A stretch of DNA of 64,000 nucleotides from Pomphorhynchus laevis (GCA_012934845.2 WNNJ02003440.1:186001-250000), one strand, 5' to 3'. Counted from the stretch's first letter, positions 11,411 through 23,621 are shown. The notes: generated by a model not told the origin, from the letters alone. Numbers and translations: made by a program.

Positions 11411-11831
11411 AAGACATAAAGTTATTCATTTTGCTTGCACATTATTGTAAATTTTATTGTTTTTTTCCTGTTATATAAATTTAAATAAATTAAAATGCAA
11501 AACTATGTTATTTTATACATATATTTTAATTCGTATAATTCGCTAAACATTTTTGTAAAATAATACTTTTGTTATTATACTAATTGATGTAGTTGAGACC
11601 GTTGATTTAGAATTTGTGATAATTCATTAATAGCGGCTAACGTTAATAATGAAACTAAAGATGATACTAATTGAAAAGGAAATCATAATTTTATAACTAA
11701 AATTAAAAAAAAAACTCAAAAGTGCACGTTTGCATTAAATTTTTATATTATAAATAGATTGCGGAGCAACTGTATAAAAAATGTTGAGAAAATTGTGGTT
11801 TTAAAAATAGTTGATAATGATCCATTATTAA

Positions 11832-11950
11832 TAAATAATTATAGGAGCTTCAGAAAATTACAAATGTAATTATTTGAAGATGCTAACAGAGTTTAGTGAA
11901 ATATCAAATAAAATTTTCCTCCCTTCTTTGATCTAGCATTAATAATTCTT
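11832..11950. mobile_element. MITE family M1, copy 3 (internally shortened)
   Basis: Shares the flank ATCCATTATTAATAAATAAT and the GAAATATCAAATAAAATTTT and CTTTGATC right arm with other M1 copies. Most of the left arm is missing. Confidence 0.55.
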
Positions 11951-12021
11951 TAAAATAATTTTACCACACTTTTTACTTTCTACTTTCGTTCTCATAGAAT
12001 TGATAATTTTATAATATTTAG

Positions 12022-12087
12022 AGAGATGTACGATAATGTCAACAAAACAAATTCTTCACTTATTTTCTTTGGTAACTTTACAGGAAT
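12022..12087 (+). CDS. Cassette exon 5 (66 nt, phase 2-2)
   Basis: Acceptor ATATTTAG, donor GTAAGTAGCAC at 12088. Open; the second half reads NSSLIFFGNFTG and carries two Asn sequons (NSS, NFT). Confidence 0.8.
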
Positions 12088-13236
12088 GTAAGTAGCACTG
12101 GATTTTATATCGATAAGTCTTCAAAGTTTTTTCTCTAACGATGTTGCTGAGTGATACAAATAATTACATTTAGTTCCCTTTCTAATTTCTTATGGATTAT
12201 GTGAAATTCTAGAACTTTGTTAATATTTTATCACCTGTCTAGTAAAAACTTCTTTATTGGTTGTTAGATATCGGTTTATCGATTTTAAACATCCATGAAA
12301 CACTTTTTCGAAGTGCTTGTCTTAAATTTGAATTTAATTTAAGGATAAATAATGTTTTGGATACTCTGTTAAAGACGTTTAAGCATTTTGATCTAAAATA
12401 TTTGAGTGAATTGTGCCACAATAAACGATCAAAGAACTTGTTGTCATCAATCAAATATCTAAAGCATTATAACAATTCGATATAGATAGATTAGAACATT
12501 AATGCAATCAAATCAGTTGTCGCTGATTTGATTGATGATCAGTTGAGATGGTAATTTATAAACTTAAACTATTAAATTAAATATTGCATTATTTTCTTAA
12601 ATATTTCGTAAAGCTAATTAGATCTTTCTCGAAAAAACAAAAATAAGCTAAAATCGTGATTAAAAAATCGCGGTATTACAATTAAGTTGATTTATCAATT
12701 TGGTATATCGCTAAAAACTTTAATTACATCATTTGCCAATAGTGAAAGTTATCAAATTACACAATATTTCAAAAAAGACCATTTTTTAAATTTAATGTTA
12801 TAAACATTTATCATATGATTCTTTACTATTAAAAGTTAAAATCGAACTATTAGTTACCGAATCCTACAATGATTCAGTGTTGTGAACGAAAATTATTCTA
12901 CAACTCAACTTATATATCCCACAAATTAGATAAAATCATAATATATTTTATTGATAGCTTTTATAGTTAGATTATTCTAAATTAAGCTTTGAATAAAACA
13001 CTCCATAAAATATTATCGGTATGATTGCTAAAAGGTTAGTAACATATAATCCTAACTGTTGTAATAATTTCATTAACAATTCTGAGTTATAACGTTGAGT
13101 AGTTTATTTAATTTTATATATGTAACGTTGCGCGAATTGTTTAATTCTATATTTTAAAAATGTCAACATTATTAGATAGTAACTGTTCTTAAACAAAATC
13201 CTACGTTTTTACATTTGTATAACTTTTAATGTTTAG
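12088..13236. other. Intron-like sequence with one unassigned open stretch
   Basis: AT-rich. An open stretch at 12261-12485 (+) exists but its complement is open too and it resembles nothing I know, so it is not called. No cassette exon was found between exons 5 and 6. Confidence 0.5.
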
Positions 13237-13302
13237 TACGTTCTTCAATACGTACTGCGATATAAACACTTCAATGACTATTTCTGGTAATTCTCATTTA
13301 AT
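13237..13302 (+). CDS. Cassette exon 6 (66 nt, phase 2-2)
   Basis: Acceptor AATGTTTAG, donor GTAAGTAGCAG at 13303. Open; ends NTSMTISGNSHL. It is the closest relative of exon 7; both share CGTACTGCGATATAAA (Thr-Tyr-Cys-Asp-Ile). Confidence 0.85.
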
Positions 13303-13369
13303 GTAAGTAGCAGTGAAAAAGGGTATAAATATTATATTCTATGATATTATCAGGGAATTTAATATAAAT

Positions 13370-14130
13370 TACCTGATAATGATGATATATTTTATATTGC
13401 TACAGTTTTTTTGGTAAGAAATTTTTGAACTTCAAAAGATACGTTTGTTTGTTTTGCTATAGTGTAAGTAACGCTTAATTTTGAATTAACAACTTTTTAA
13501 ATGTTAAATGTTATGCGAATGTAAAAATTAAAATTTTCAAAAATTAAAATTAAACATGCCACAATTTTATATTTTGTGTTATGCTGTGCTAATTGTCTAA
13601 TTCTATATTTAAAAAATGTAAAATTAATTATATAATAATTTTTCTTTAACGCCCTTTCTATATATTTATTAAGTTTTTAATGTTTAGCAAGTTTGTCGAT
13701 ACGTACTGCGATATAAATTCTTCAATGGTTATTTCTGGTAATTCTCGCTTTATGTAGGTAGCAGTGAAGTTTAATTTCATTTTTGTCCCATAATTTTATC
13801 ATGCTTTTGTTAAAATATTTGTGCTAATCTTTTCGATTATGTTTCTCAGCACAATTCCCTGGTAATATATTATTTTTTAATATATTAATATATAGGAAAT
13901 AAATATTATATTCTTTGATATCATTAGGGAATTAAAATTAATTACCTTATAATGATGATATATTTTATATTGCTAGGATGTTTAAAAAAATTTGAATAAA
14001 TTTTAAATTTTGGTAAGAAAATTTTGAATTTATTTATTCAAATTCCTAAAAAATATCCGTTTGATTGTTTTGTTATGATGTAAGTAACGTTTAATTTTGA
14101 ATTAGCAATTTTATAAATGTTAATAACAAT
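13370..14130 (+). repeat. Diverged tandem duplication carrying a second donor-bearing segment
   Basis: About 13370-13530 and 13960-14130 are similar. Each has TTGATATATTTTATATTGCTA-like sequence, then GGTAAGAAA, then a consensus donor GTAAGTAACG (13464 and 14080). Together with exons 6 and 7 this shows that an exon-plus-intron block was duplicated. The segment before each donor is not open in the gene's phase, so I do not call it an exon. Confidence 0.5.
13688..13753 (+). CDS. Cassette exon 7 (66 nt, phase 2-2)
   Basis: Acceptor AATGTTTAG, donor GTAGGTAGCAG at 13754 (weaker +4 base). Open; ends NSSMVISGNSRF. It starts with C, so the split codon AT|C still gives Ile. Confidence 0.85.
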
Positions 14131-14205
14131 TTTGTTATAATACTAATCGTTTAATTCTATATTTAAAAATGTTGAAATTATTCATGTTGTTAAGATGTAA
14201 AAGTT

Positions 14206-14432
14206 AAACAGATCAAAGACAAAGTTAGTTATTATTTATTACCAAAGCTTTCGCCGAGTTACGGCTTCGTCAGTGGCTCATTGTAAGTTTTTATAACCAA
14301 AAGATTTTAACCTTTCAATCTTTTGGTTAAAAAACTTACAATGAGCCACTGACGAAGCCGTAAAGCGGCGAAAGCTTCTGTCAATATATAATAACTAACT
14401 CAGCCTTTGATCTGATTAACTTTAAGATGTTA
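14206..14432. mobile_element. Palindromic MITE with about 100-bp arms
   Basis: The left arm includes GCTTTCGCCGAGTTACGGCT and CAGTGGCTCATTGTAAG. The right arm is the near-exact complement, and AAAGATT/AATCTTT flanks the centre at about 14300-14330. The ends carry AGATCAAAG and CTTTGATCT. No coding capacity. Confidence 0.7.
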
Positions 14433-14497
14433 AAATAATTAGTTGTTATTTCAAGCAGCACATACGTTAATGTATTTATTTAGTTTTTAATGTTTAG

Positions 14498-14563
14498 AAA
14501 GTTCTTCGATAGTAATTTAGAAATACGTTCTTTAAAAGCTATTTTTGCTAATGTTCGTAATAT
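14498..14563 (+). CDS. Cassette exon 8 (66 nt, GC-AG intron)
   Basis: Acceptor AATGTTTAG. The donor is GCAAGTAGC at 14564, a GC donor with otherwise perfect consensus. Open; starts KFFDSNLEIRSL and is diverged in its second half. GC-AG introns are real but weak and often tied to alternative splicing. Confidence 0.7.
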
Positions 14564-14649
14564 GCAAGTAGCATAACATAACATCTACGAAAATAAATAA
14601 ATTAAGATAAATATGAAATTTGTTCATTGTTTTCACTGATATGGATGTC

Positions 14650-14845
14650 GGGTTGTTAAGGCAGTGCCGTTACGAACTTGACAAAGTTATCAGACACTCT
14701 GGAACGATTACTGATCAAAGTATCCTGAAAACAAATATGATAATAGTTGGAGTTCGGTTTGTAAAGGCAGCGCCCTTACGAACTTGACAAAGTTATCAAA
14801 CACTGGAACGATTACTGATCAAAATATCCTGTAAAATAAATATCA
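14650..14845. repeat. About 107-bp imperfect tandem duplication
   Basis: TTACGAACTTGACAAAGTTA followed by TGGAACGATTACTGATCAAA occurs twice, at about 14670-14730 and 14777-14828. Not coding. It precedes the LINE relic on its 3' side. Confidence 0.65.
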
Positions 14846-14859
14846 CAGTCCTGAGTGGC

Positions 14860-16480
14860 CGATCTTCCAGTTCAGAAAATCCTTAGCGTTCCTTAGCAAT
14901 ATGGATATTTTGATTTCTCAATCTATAACGAGATCTGCCTTGTGATCTCAGTCCAGAGAGTTCAATCTGAAAATTTTTACAAGGAAGATGCCATCTAACC
15001 ATCCTCAAAACGTGGCCTAGCCACCTCAGCCGACTTTCTCTAACGAGAATAAACAGCGCTTTACTTTATGATTCTCGCATATGACCGAGCTTCGAACTTT
15101 ATCTCTAAGGCTGAAGACTTACACACAATAAAGCAATATCATTTCTGTCGCCTGTAATGAGATTTAGTTCTTTCAATCATGACCCAAAGTTCATGCACAT
15201 AAGTGAGTATAGGTTAGAGAACTGTGCGATAAATAAAAAGCTTCGCCTAAAGACTTAGCTCTCTCATTACTACATTGACATGCACAAAGAAACTATTATT
15301 GCGTTAGCTGCACATATCGTTTCTCAATCTTCCTATTATTCTCACCATCACTCGAGAACAAAACGATCAAGTACTTAAACTCTCTCACGTCAAGTAAGAC
15401 CTTACCACCAATTCATATCGATGATGCTACCTTGTTGAAGTAGAGCGCATCGAAACAGTTTTGGATTTGCTAACTCCTATACCGACCACTTGACATTCCC
15501 CTTAATCGATCTAGCAAGCATTTTAAGTCTTCATTATTAGAGCCAACCAGACAACATCTCTGACAAAGCGCCATCTCAAAATTTTATCAATGTAAACCAT
15601 GAACTAAAATTGAGATAATTGACAGCCCCGACGGAAACGAACACCTACATAAAACTTATCATACTTTCTGTCTAAATCACAAACACAACTCGTACTTAGT
15701 TCGTACAAAGAGGTCATAGCTACACGAAGGTAGTGTAGAATTTGTACTCCTTAAGTACCTCCCATAACCTATCTATTACGGTCGAACGCCTTCTCCAAAT
15801 CCACAAAACACATGTGGATTGGTTAAGCTTACTTCCAGGTGTGTTCTAGAATAGTTGAAATAGTAAAGAGCTGATTCGTAGTTTCTCGACCAGAACATAA
15901 GCAGCATTACTCCTCCTGCAACGATTCCTCTACTTTTGGTTTTATCTTTAGATAAAGGATCATGACAAATAGCTTACAGGGTAGGCTAAGAAGAGTAATG
16001 CTTTTTAATTAGAACATTCTCATTTACTCCATTTCTTTTAGATCGAAATTACCACCCTGGTCTGCCAATCACTAGGAATCTTTCCTGATTTCAGTGTTAC
16101 GTTGGAGAGTCGTGGTATTCACTTCATAATTTCAACGTCAAGAGCCTTTAAAATCTTAGGTAGATTCTAATCAACCGCCAACAGATTGGCCATTACCAAG
16201 TTTGTGAACGACAGTAATGACCTCTGCCAAGGTAATGTGATATTCCATTAAATTCAAAAATGTTTCTTCCATACAAGAAGGTACGTCATTTGTTTTAAGG
16301 ATACGTCTAAAATGCTCTTTCCAACGAATAAGTATGCCTTCAATATTGTTTAGCAGATGCCCATGATAGCTTAAAATAGTCTATTCAGCTTTCTGCTTTC
16401 CAACACGAAGGGCTTTGATCGTGGTCCAGAACATGCTAGAAGTTGAACGATAATCAAGTTCGAGACGCTCACCAAACTTC
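14860..16480 (-). mobile_element. Old RTE-like LINE relic
   Basis: Minus-strand pieces read FVDLEKAFDR (RT motif A, about 15770-15830) and, further downstream, SRLRWLGHVLRM (about 15000-15035). Both are typical of the RT and C-terminal region of RTE-type LINEs. Many stops and shifts separate them, so the copy is ancient and non-functional. The region is GC-richer than its flanks. No 5' end or endonuclease motif could be recognised. Confidence 0.6.
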
Positions 16481-16769
16481 ACCTAAGTTGCTTTCTTTGA
16501 CTCAGCAACTGCTAAAGCTGCAGCTTTCTTGGTATGTCGATACCTGGCTATTACAACACTTATTTCTCCACGTGTGAAAAATTATCTGTTGAACAGACTC
16601 TTTGACACATACGAGAGAGGCATCTTGAACACGCACGCAGTTGTACACACCCTGGAATAGTAAAATGTGCAGTTGCACAATATGTTAGGAAGACTAGTCA
16701 CTGCTGGATATTGACTCTGCAAAGTTTGAGTTTGTTCAACCTCATCTAAACACTAAACTTGTCTCGGAG

Positions 16770-17570
16770 TCACTATTGATTAAATCATATTACCATAAAT
16801 GTTTCGAGGGAAACAGTGGAAGTTATGATATATGCATACATTCATATATGTTTTGCAGTGTTTATCTTCTTTGTATTTTGTTTTTTATGATATTTGGTTT
16901 ATTTTAAATCTAATTTAAATTTCATTGTTTAACAAATCCCTTGTTATGTAATAATAACAAGTAGTCGTTTGTCTTGTTTTAATCGTTGTCTTAACATTGG
17001 TTACGAGGATAAACGATTAATCAATAAAATGACTGCAGCAAATGTTGGCTCAACAACAAAGAGATCAACAAACGAAAATGTATTTGAACATGCAAACTTC
17101 AGTTATCTTGTTTAGATATTTTGCGGCTGTTTAGCCATGCTGTCTTAATTACGCGCATCAACTCAAAAACAATTTCCAATCATATGGCATAGCAAATGAA
17201 AAGAGAAAATATTTATTTTTGGCCTAGGTTGGTCCCGATATATGCAACCTTATAGTAAATAGCTAAGCGCTTAACGATTTAAAAGAGTTGTCGCATGAAC
17301 AACTCATTTAAAGACTTGACACTCCTCAAAGTAGCAGCAAAAGGGTGTACATCAAACATATGTTCAAATTCATTTTACTTGCTAACAGATTAAAAAAAAA
17401 TAAAGTTGTCGCACAATCAATACTATTAAATTAATAATACATTTTGATACAATTGGATTATATAGCTTTAATCTTATGTTCGCTATATTTAAAAGCAAGC
17501 TAAGAAAACTTTAGGTATTGTGTTGCAGAAACATGAAGCAAATAATAATACACTAAAGATGCTCATTACC
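16770..17570. other. Unassigned intron-like sequence
   Basis: Moderately AT-rich sequence without a supportable frame or repeat match. It lies between the RTE relic and the large palindrome. Confidence 0.45.
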
Positions 17571-17576
17571 CCAAAA

Positions 17577-18484
17577 ACTGTATGTAAAACAGCTGAACAA
17601 TCAAAATTGCATTTTTAGCAAAATTAGAAATATGCATTCAAATTTTCGAACACAACTGTGCTCATCGTCAGGAATTGTTTCAGTTTTTGTTAATAAACTC
17701 TGCGCATTTTTATACCATTTCAGGAAATAATAGCTATACATTGGTTAGTGCAAAGAACAACATAATACATTGAGCAGAAACGAGTATGTATTACAATCAA
17801 AAAATATAAATATATATTTTTCGATTGTGGCACGATATTATCCTCACATGTATTGATCTTATTTGTGATACAGCAGGACGCTACTAATCAGTCTGGGTGG
17901 GTCTCATCAGCTGCTGACCCAGACTTACATTTCACGTTTCGACCCTTGTGATCTGCTTTCTCCGCACACTGATGCTGATCGGATTTGAAATCCGGACGTC
18001 TGTATCGCGATTCAATGTTACATCCGCTAGGCTGGCTGCTCCAGTGGTGTAGATAAACATTTCTGTATATTACTTTTGTAATATACAGAAATGTAGAAAG
18101 TTATAGTGTAGAAAAGTAATATACAGAAATGTTTATCTACACCACTGGAGCAGCCAGCCGAGTGGATGTAACATTAAATCGCGATACGATTCAATAGACG
18201 TCCGGAGTTCAAATCCGATCAGCATCAGTGTGCGGAGAAAGTAGATCACAAGGGTCTGTTTCTGTTTTTTAATACATACTTGTTTCTGCTCAGTGCATTG
18301 TTATTTCGTTCTTTGAACTAACCGATGTGTAGCTATTATTTCTTAAAATTGTATAAAAATGCACAAAGTTTAACAGTTACTGTAACAATTCCTGATGATG
18401 AACAAAGTTTATGTTTGAAAATTTGAATGCATCATTTTGCTTAAAATGGAATTTTAATTTTTTAGTTGTTTTTCATAAACAGCT
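17577..18484. mobile_element. Large palindromic (fold-back) element with tRNA-like arms
   Basis: Imperfect outer arms (about 17577-17800 and 18250-18484) enclose better preserved inner arms (about 17935-18078 and 18110-18245). The inner arms close on a near-perfect 48-bp stem with GTAGATAAACATTTCTGTAT at its core. Each inner arm contains a tRNA-like sequence. The whole could fold into one hairpin; no protein is encoded. Confidence 0.65.
18147..18235 (+). other. tRNA-like sequence (possible tRNA-derived SINE head)
   Basis: CAGCCGAGTGGATG resembles the A box of Ser/Leu-type tRNAs (TGGCCGAGTGG), and GGAGTTCAAATCC at 18204-18216 resembles a B box (GGTTCAAATCC). The spacing suits a long-variable-arm tRNA. 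I could not fold a proper acceptor or anticodon stem, so this is a derived element, not a working tRNA. An inverted copy lies at about 17965-18050. Confidence 0.4.
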
Positions 18485-18564
18485 TTTAATTTTCTATAGA
18501 GAATTTGATAAGATCCATTAATTAATGAATCATATAAAGACGTGATTCTTTGTATAATACTTAT

Positions 18565-18630
18565 TATGTTCATAATATTATACATTAAATTAAACTATTT
18601 TACTGGAATTTCTAGTCATAGCTCAATGAT
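18565..18630 (+). pseudogene. Decayed cassette exon (splice sites lost)
   Basis: Aligns over all 66 nt (AAACTATTTTACTGGAATTT then CTAGTCATAG) and the 21 codons are still open (MFIILYIKLNYFTG...). The acceptor reads CTTAT and the donor GATTGT, so it should be skipped. Confidence 0.5.
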
Positions 18631-19513
18631 GATTGTTTTATCGAGTTTTATGTAAAAGTTATTTTTATCCTATTTCCTAATTGTCATCACAATTAGAATT
18701 CGACTCTGTTGGGTGCGTTTCGTTTCTCGATAAAATAAATCAAGAGTATTTTTGCAAAACAAAATAGCAAGTTTAAAATTTCTCCATTTATTAATTAATA
18801 AAATTAATTCTGAAAATATGATTTTTAAAAGGTACAGCTTCAGCGTTCAATAATGTAGAATTATTAATTTCCTCAACATTGAATAAATGAAAAAGAGGGC
18901 ATAAATGAATAGTTCAAAATTTTATAGGTTAATCACTTTAATATTTAAAGTTATAGCAAATTAAAGGTCAAATAAATAATTAATGTATATTGTATTATTT
19001 ATAATTGAGTAACTAATTATTGCCCACTGTTCTTTAAACAAAATATTTTAAATTTTTTATTTATAAGAATCGAAAAAATCAGAAAAGAAAAAATATTATT
19101 TAATATCCATCATCACGATGATGGTAGTTGCTATTGAAATATTGAATAATTATTTTCGTGTTTGATTTTTCCTTTGTTCCAAAACACTACAAAATTGTTA
19201 AATTAATAGAAATTGATAACTTAAATATCTTCAATGAATATTTGCAGCAATAAAAATTAATTAAAAATTTGTCTCTACTTACAAATTATCATTTGTTTGC
19301 CAGAAATAGATAGTGAAGAATCTTATTCAAAATTGGTAGAATAAAATTCCCTAAGAATGTAAAAAACTTCCTATAACTTTATAAAAATATATAAAAAATA
19401 TACTTTAATATATGAAATTGAAATCAATTTTGACGAAGTGACAAATAAATAATATACAATGTATTCGAATAAAGAATAGAAGTAATAAATATAAATATGA
19501 ATAGAAATTATAA

Positions 19514-19558
19514 ATGTTCATGCCCACTTTTCTTAAATAGAAAAGTGGACATGAACAT
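19514..19558. repeat. Hairpin, 20-bp arms with one mismatch
   Basis: Arms ATGTTCATGCCCACTTTTCT and AGAAAAGTGGACATGAACAT around a 5-nt centre. It may be the relic of a small palindromic element. Confidence 0.7.
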
Positions 19559-19946
19559 GTGTAATTTTAATTGTATTATACTTTAAATAATTATCAATTT
19601 TAATTAATTATAAAAAATACTTTCTTGTGTCGAAAGCACAATAAAGTGAAAAAATAGTGGAATTTTTAATTTATTATTCAAATTAAAATATAAATTTAAT
19701 TATTGGTTAATATATAATTCATAAATGTGTAATTAAATAGTTGAATTCAAAAAGTATAATTTTAACTTTAATAAAATAATAGTTATATTTTTAGAATTAA
19801 TTAATAAAAAATTATAAAAAATACTATAAAATGCGTTTAAGCTATAAATTATAAAATGCGTTTAATTATAAAATGCGTTTAATCTCAGTTACTGTTTAAA
19901 ATAATGATTTGCAAATAATAACTGATTTGGAAAGTAACCTATTTTA

Positions 19947-20009
19947 AATAACTTAGTATGCAAGCTTTGAATCAAGTAGTTCATTGAATGTTACGGCCAT
20001 TAACAATAT
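19947..20009 (+). pseudogene. Probable decayed cassette exon (63 nt)
   Basis: GAATCAAGTAGTTCATTGAA aligns with the exon core and a donor GTAAGTGTC follows at 20010. It is 3 nt short, lacks AG at the expected acceptor and has an in-frame stop. Confidence 0.35.
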
Positions 20010-20439
20010 GTAAGTGTCTGAGAAATTTAAATTTAACTTCATTCATTTGTATAATTTTACAAGGTAATTTCTGTATTGGTACGATAATTTTTGTCCATTT
20101 GCTGATCTCAATAAAATCAAATAATTTTTCATGCGATGAAAAGTAAAAAACGATAAAGGATTAATTGAGTTGCAAGAAAGCTTGTAAAACTTGGTTAAAG
20201 GACTAATGATTTGCCAGGGCGTTTGTATAATGTTTGAAAGTGTGATTATTGGCATGAATTCTATTTTTGGAGTGGGTAGATCGTATATCATCTAATTTGC
20301 ATTTGTTCAGAATCTTCACAATGCTATCATTTAAAAAAGTTGTCTATAATGATAGATAAAAGGAGATTCCTTTACTACAGAATAAAAGTATGCACCTAAT
20401 ATGAAAATATAAAACAAAATGTCCAGACACAATCATAAC

Positions 20440-22915
20440 GCAATCAAAACAATGACTTCATTTAAACTGACTAGGGGATCATCACTCTCTAGCATACATC
20501 AACGCACTGCCCTCTGTCTGAACAACTCAGGGTCTCTCTCACTCATCTGAGAGTCCAGTCGATGATGACAATGATAGATAATTGTTGCGGAACGGTTGTT
20601 TGATCTCGTACTTTCGTTTGCAGCATCTTCGACTATTGTTGCAGAACGGTTGTTTGATCTCGTACTTCCGATGTTTGCTAGCATTGAATAGGCGATTTTC
20701 TGAACTATCAATTGACATGACCGTTGTTCAAAGTGTCGAACTAACTCGCACTATTGATGTAACACTACTGCTTTGTACTAGCATTGTAATGCTAGTAAAC
20801 TTGCTGTGCATTTTTGGGATAAAACGATAGATTTTAGTGTTGTGGCAATTGTGCCTTGATAAGAAAACACAGCTTTTTCTGCTTCTCCTATTTTAGTGTT
20901 CACGTTTAAAGTTACAAGCTAACCGGGCATCAAAACAATATGAGCAAATTAAAATTGACTGATGTTGTTCCAGTATACGATGGAACAGCAGACATCGAGG
21001 AATGGATAACAAAGTTTGATCTTGTAATTAAACTCCAGCATTTGAGTAATAAAGAAGCAACTATATTGCCTATGCTGCTCCAATGCAGTGCACTTAATGT
21101 ATATATGGAGATGGGCAATGTTGAAAGAGGAAAACCAGAGGAAATCAAAAAGCGGCTGCGCCTTGTATTTGGTATAGATCCTTTCACTGCGCATGAGCGA
21201 TTTATTGCAAGAAAATGGTTAGACGAGCCAGTCGATATTTTTCTGGCAGATTTGCGACGCCTAGCTAAAGCCGCGTCAATTGATAACGAGAATTTACCGA
21301 AACGCGCGTTTGTAACTTCATTTCCAGTTATGATAAGCAAATAATTACGTTCTGTAGTCGACGTCGAATCGGTATCCGTTGATCATTTGGCAAATCGAGC
21401 TAGATCATTAATCGCAGCAGAAAATAATAATATCGTGTGTCTTATGAAAGACGATTCAAACGTCGCTCAATTTCGAAGGAGCAGGACCAATAATTTCCGG
21501 CGCAAAACGATACTTCGGTGTTGGACATGTGGGAAACTTGGCCACATTTCAAGATACTGTAACAACCAGTGTCAGGGAAACGAGAAAGGCAAACTTGGTA
21601 TGCCGGATCCAGCTTCTCCAACACAATAATTTCCGGTGAGTTACCCATTATCTTCGTGACAATTGATGGCTACAAGCGAAAGGCATTTGTTGATAGTGGT
21701 TACAATCGTTCAATGATTCGATCATCCCTGGCTTCGTGTCAAAGATCACCAACAAAAGTCTATGACTTCTGCGGTCAATCAAAATTATGTATGGGAACTG
21801 CTCAACTACGTGTCCAGTTGCCAGATTGTAGTAAAGGTCAGATTATGATTGTTTCAGCCATTGTTACAAACAAATTAGTGGGTGATATTGATTTCATACT
21901 GGGAATGGATGTTATTCGGCGCGTCGGTGGTATAACTTTTTCGTCATCCGGTATAACATTCTTATCTTGTAAACTGGATGGTCGCGTATCCTTGCAAAAT
22001 CAAAACAAAACTAACGAGAAAGTAGTCATGAACGAGGGAAAAGCTAAAGATAAATCATACGAAACAGGTATAATAAAAGTGAGTGATCCTGTGGTAATTA
22101 AGGACGAGGATTTCGAAGCAACTTTTGAGGATGGTAGATGGACTGTGCGTTGGAAATGGCTTGATGTCAAACCCTATTTACGAAACACGTTGGGTCAGTA
22201 CTCGAGTGTTGTTAAATCTGACATTGCTGACAACTTTCGAAAAGAAATGCAACATTGCATTGGTCAAGAAATTCTGTGCAAATGGAGCTGCAGCAGAGTC
22301 GACGGGTTGATTCCATTAATGGCAGTTTGTCATCCTTCAATAAACAGCATTAGACCTGTGCTTGATTTTCGCGAATTAAATAGATATATCAGCTGTCATA
22401 CAGGTGACGATACAGATATTTGTGTTGACGCAATTCGAAGATGGCGTCGAATTTCCACTAAGGCTAAAATATTAGATTTGAAGCATGCATATCTTCAAAT
22501 TCGGATCCACCCCGACTACTGGAAGTATCAACTTGTTAAATATGAGGGAGTTACATATTGTTTAACACGATTAGGATTTGGAATGTCGATTGGACCTAAA
22601 GTTATGAAAACGATACTTCGTTTTGTTCTAGAACGAAGTATCGTTATTGTTATGGACTGATTCGTACTACGATGATATACTTGTGGATGAAAATGTGGTA
22701 TCTGCGGATGTTGTGAGATGTCATCTTAGTCAATTCGGCTTATCAACGAAAAAACCGATAGAACTAGGAGACAATAGGGTATTGGGTATGATGATCACAA
22801 GAAATATCGAAGGAAAATTTATGTTTAACCGTGGAAACCTTATTGATATAGACGCTCAGATATACCTCCTCATGATGAAAACATTGATTTATTTACGAGT
22901 ACACCATTGAGTGTC
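20440..22915 (+). mobile_element. Fossil Ty3/gypsy-type LTR retroelement, incomplete
   Basis: Parts in order: a leader or LTR-like region (about 20440-20930), a gag-like region from 20940, a CCHC knuckle (CWTCGKLGHISRYC, about 21520-21565), an aspartic protease-like part with a VDSG motif (about 21650-21950) and a reverse transcriptase part (about 22100-22900) with LDFRELN, DLKHAYLQIRI and YDDILVD. The RT is of a Ty3/gypsy-like lineage that I recall from nematodes and molluscs. The copy is broken, with a few breaks, and looks shortened at its 3' side. No matching 3' LTR was seen, so age cannot be read from LTR divergence. Confidence 0.75.
20581..20680 (+). repeat. 54-bp direct repeat in the leader of the LTR element
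   Basis: GAACGGTTGTTTGATCTCGT occurs twice, 54 bp apart (starts near 20590 and 20644), within the presumed LTR or leader of the fossil element. Confidence 0.7.
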
Positions 22916-23621
22916 CCAGGGCAGCTGTAACAACAAATTATATTTTATATATTTGTACACTTGAAAGTGTCCATGTTATATAGCATTTCTATTAAAAGGA
23001 ATTTAGTGCCTGATGCATGGTTAAAGTGTAATACGCACCGCCATGCATAGAGCTTATACTAAATTTCCTCTGATGATTGTGATTAATTGTAGTTCTGCTT
23101 TTCAAGCTTCAAAAACTGTTTAAGTGTGTATTAAGGTGCCTATGGATGATTATTGTAGTCACGGTACTTATAAGCTCCGTTAGAGTAAAACGCGTCTGCC
23201 GTTGTCAAAGTGTGTCGTCACATATAAAATGACTAGGCAAAAGTAGCGACTTTGAATATTGCGAGAACAACGCGGATCTATTTCTAAGTCTGATGATATA
23301 TAGTACGCTGTCCGGTGTTTATGTCTTATTGTGATGAAAATTTAGTGATTACATATAACTTTTATTTTGTGAAAGTTATTACTTTAATCCAGAGGAATTA
23401 ATCACGTAAATGCACTGTTGCAATTATGCTCATTTGAATTTCTTAAATGAGCTTATATATAAGTTAATTGAAAAATCAATTCAGTTTTGTAACAATGTCT
23501 GATAAATAGTCTTTTTTCGGCTATTAGGCCTCTTTCAATTTGAAAAGCACAAAATGTTTTGTGAATGCGAATTATTCTTCACGTACTATAGATGATTTTA
23601 CTAACTTAATAATTTATTTAG
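22916..23621. other. Intron-like sequence with an imperfect inverted repeat
   Basis: AGGAATTTAGTG...TGCATGG and CCATGCA...CTAAATTTCCT (about 23000-23072) pair imperfectly. No gene recognised before cassette exon 9. Confidence 0.5.

Larger units (their letters stand above)
18640..20430. other. AT-rich intron-like sequence
   Basis: Holds a 20-bp-arm hairpin at 19514-19558, a short ATAAAATGCGTTTAA repeat near 19830-19880 and a decayed cassette exon at 19947-20009. Nothing else recognised. Confidence 0.5.

Noticed and set aside
12261-12485. 74-codon open frame on + with the complement also open
   Set aside because: No motif, no splice context, and both strands open in AT-rich DNA; probably chance.
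18147-18235. Functional tRNA gene
   Set aside because: A- and B-box-like strings are present but no convincing acceptor or anticodon stem; called tRNA-like only.
20043-20291. 82-codon minus-strand frame
   Set aside because: No motif and no supporting context.
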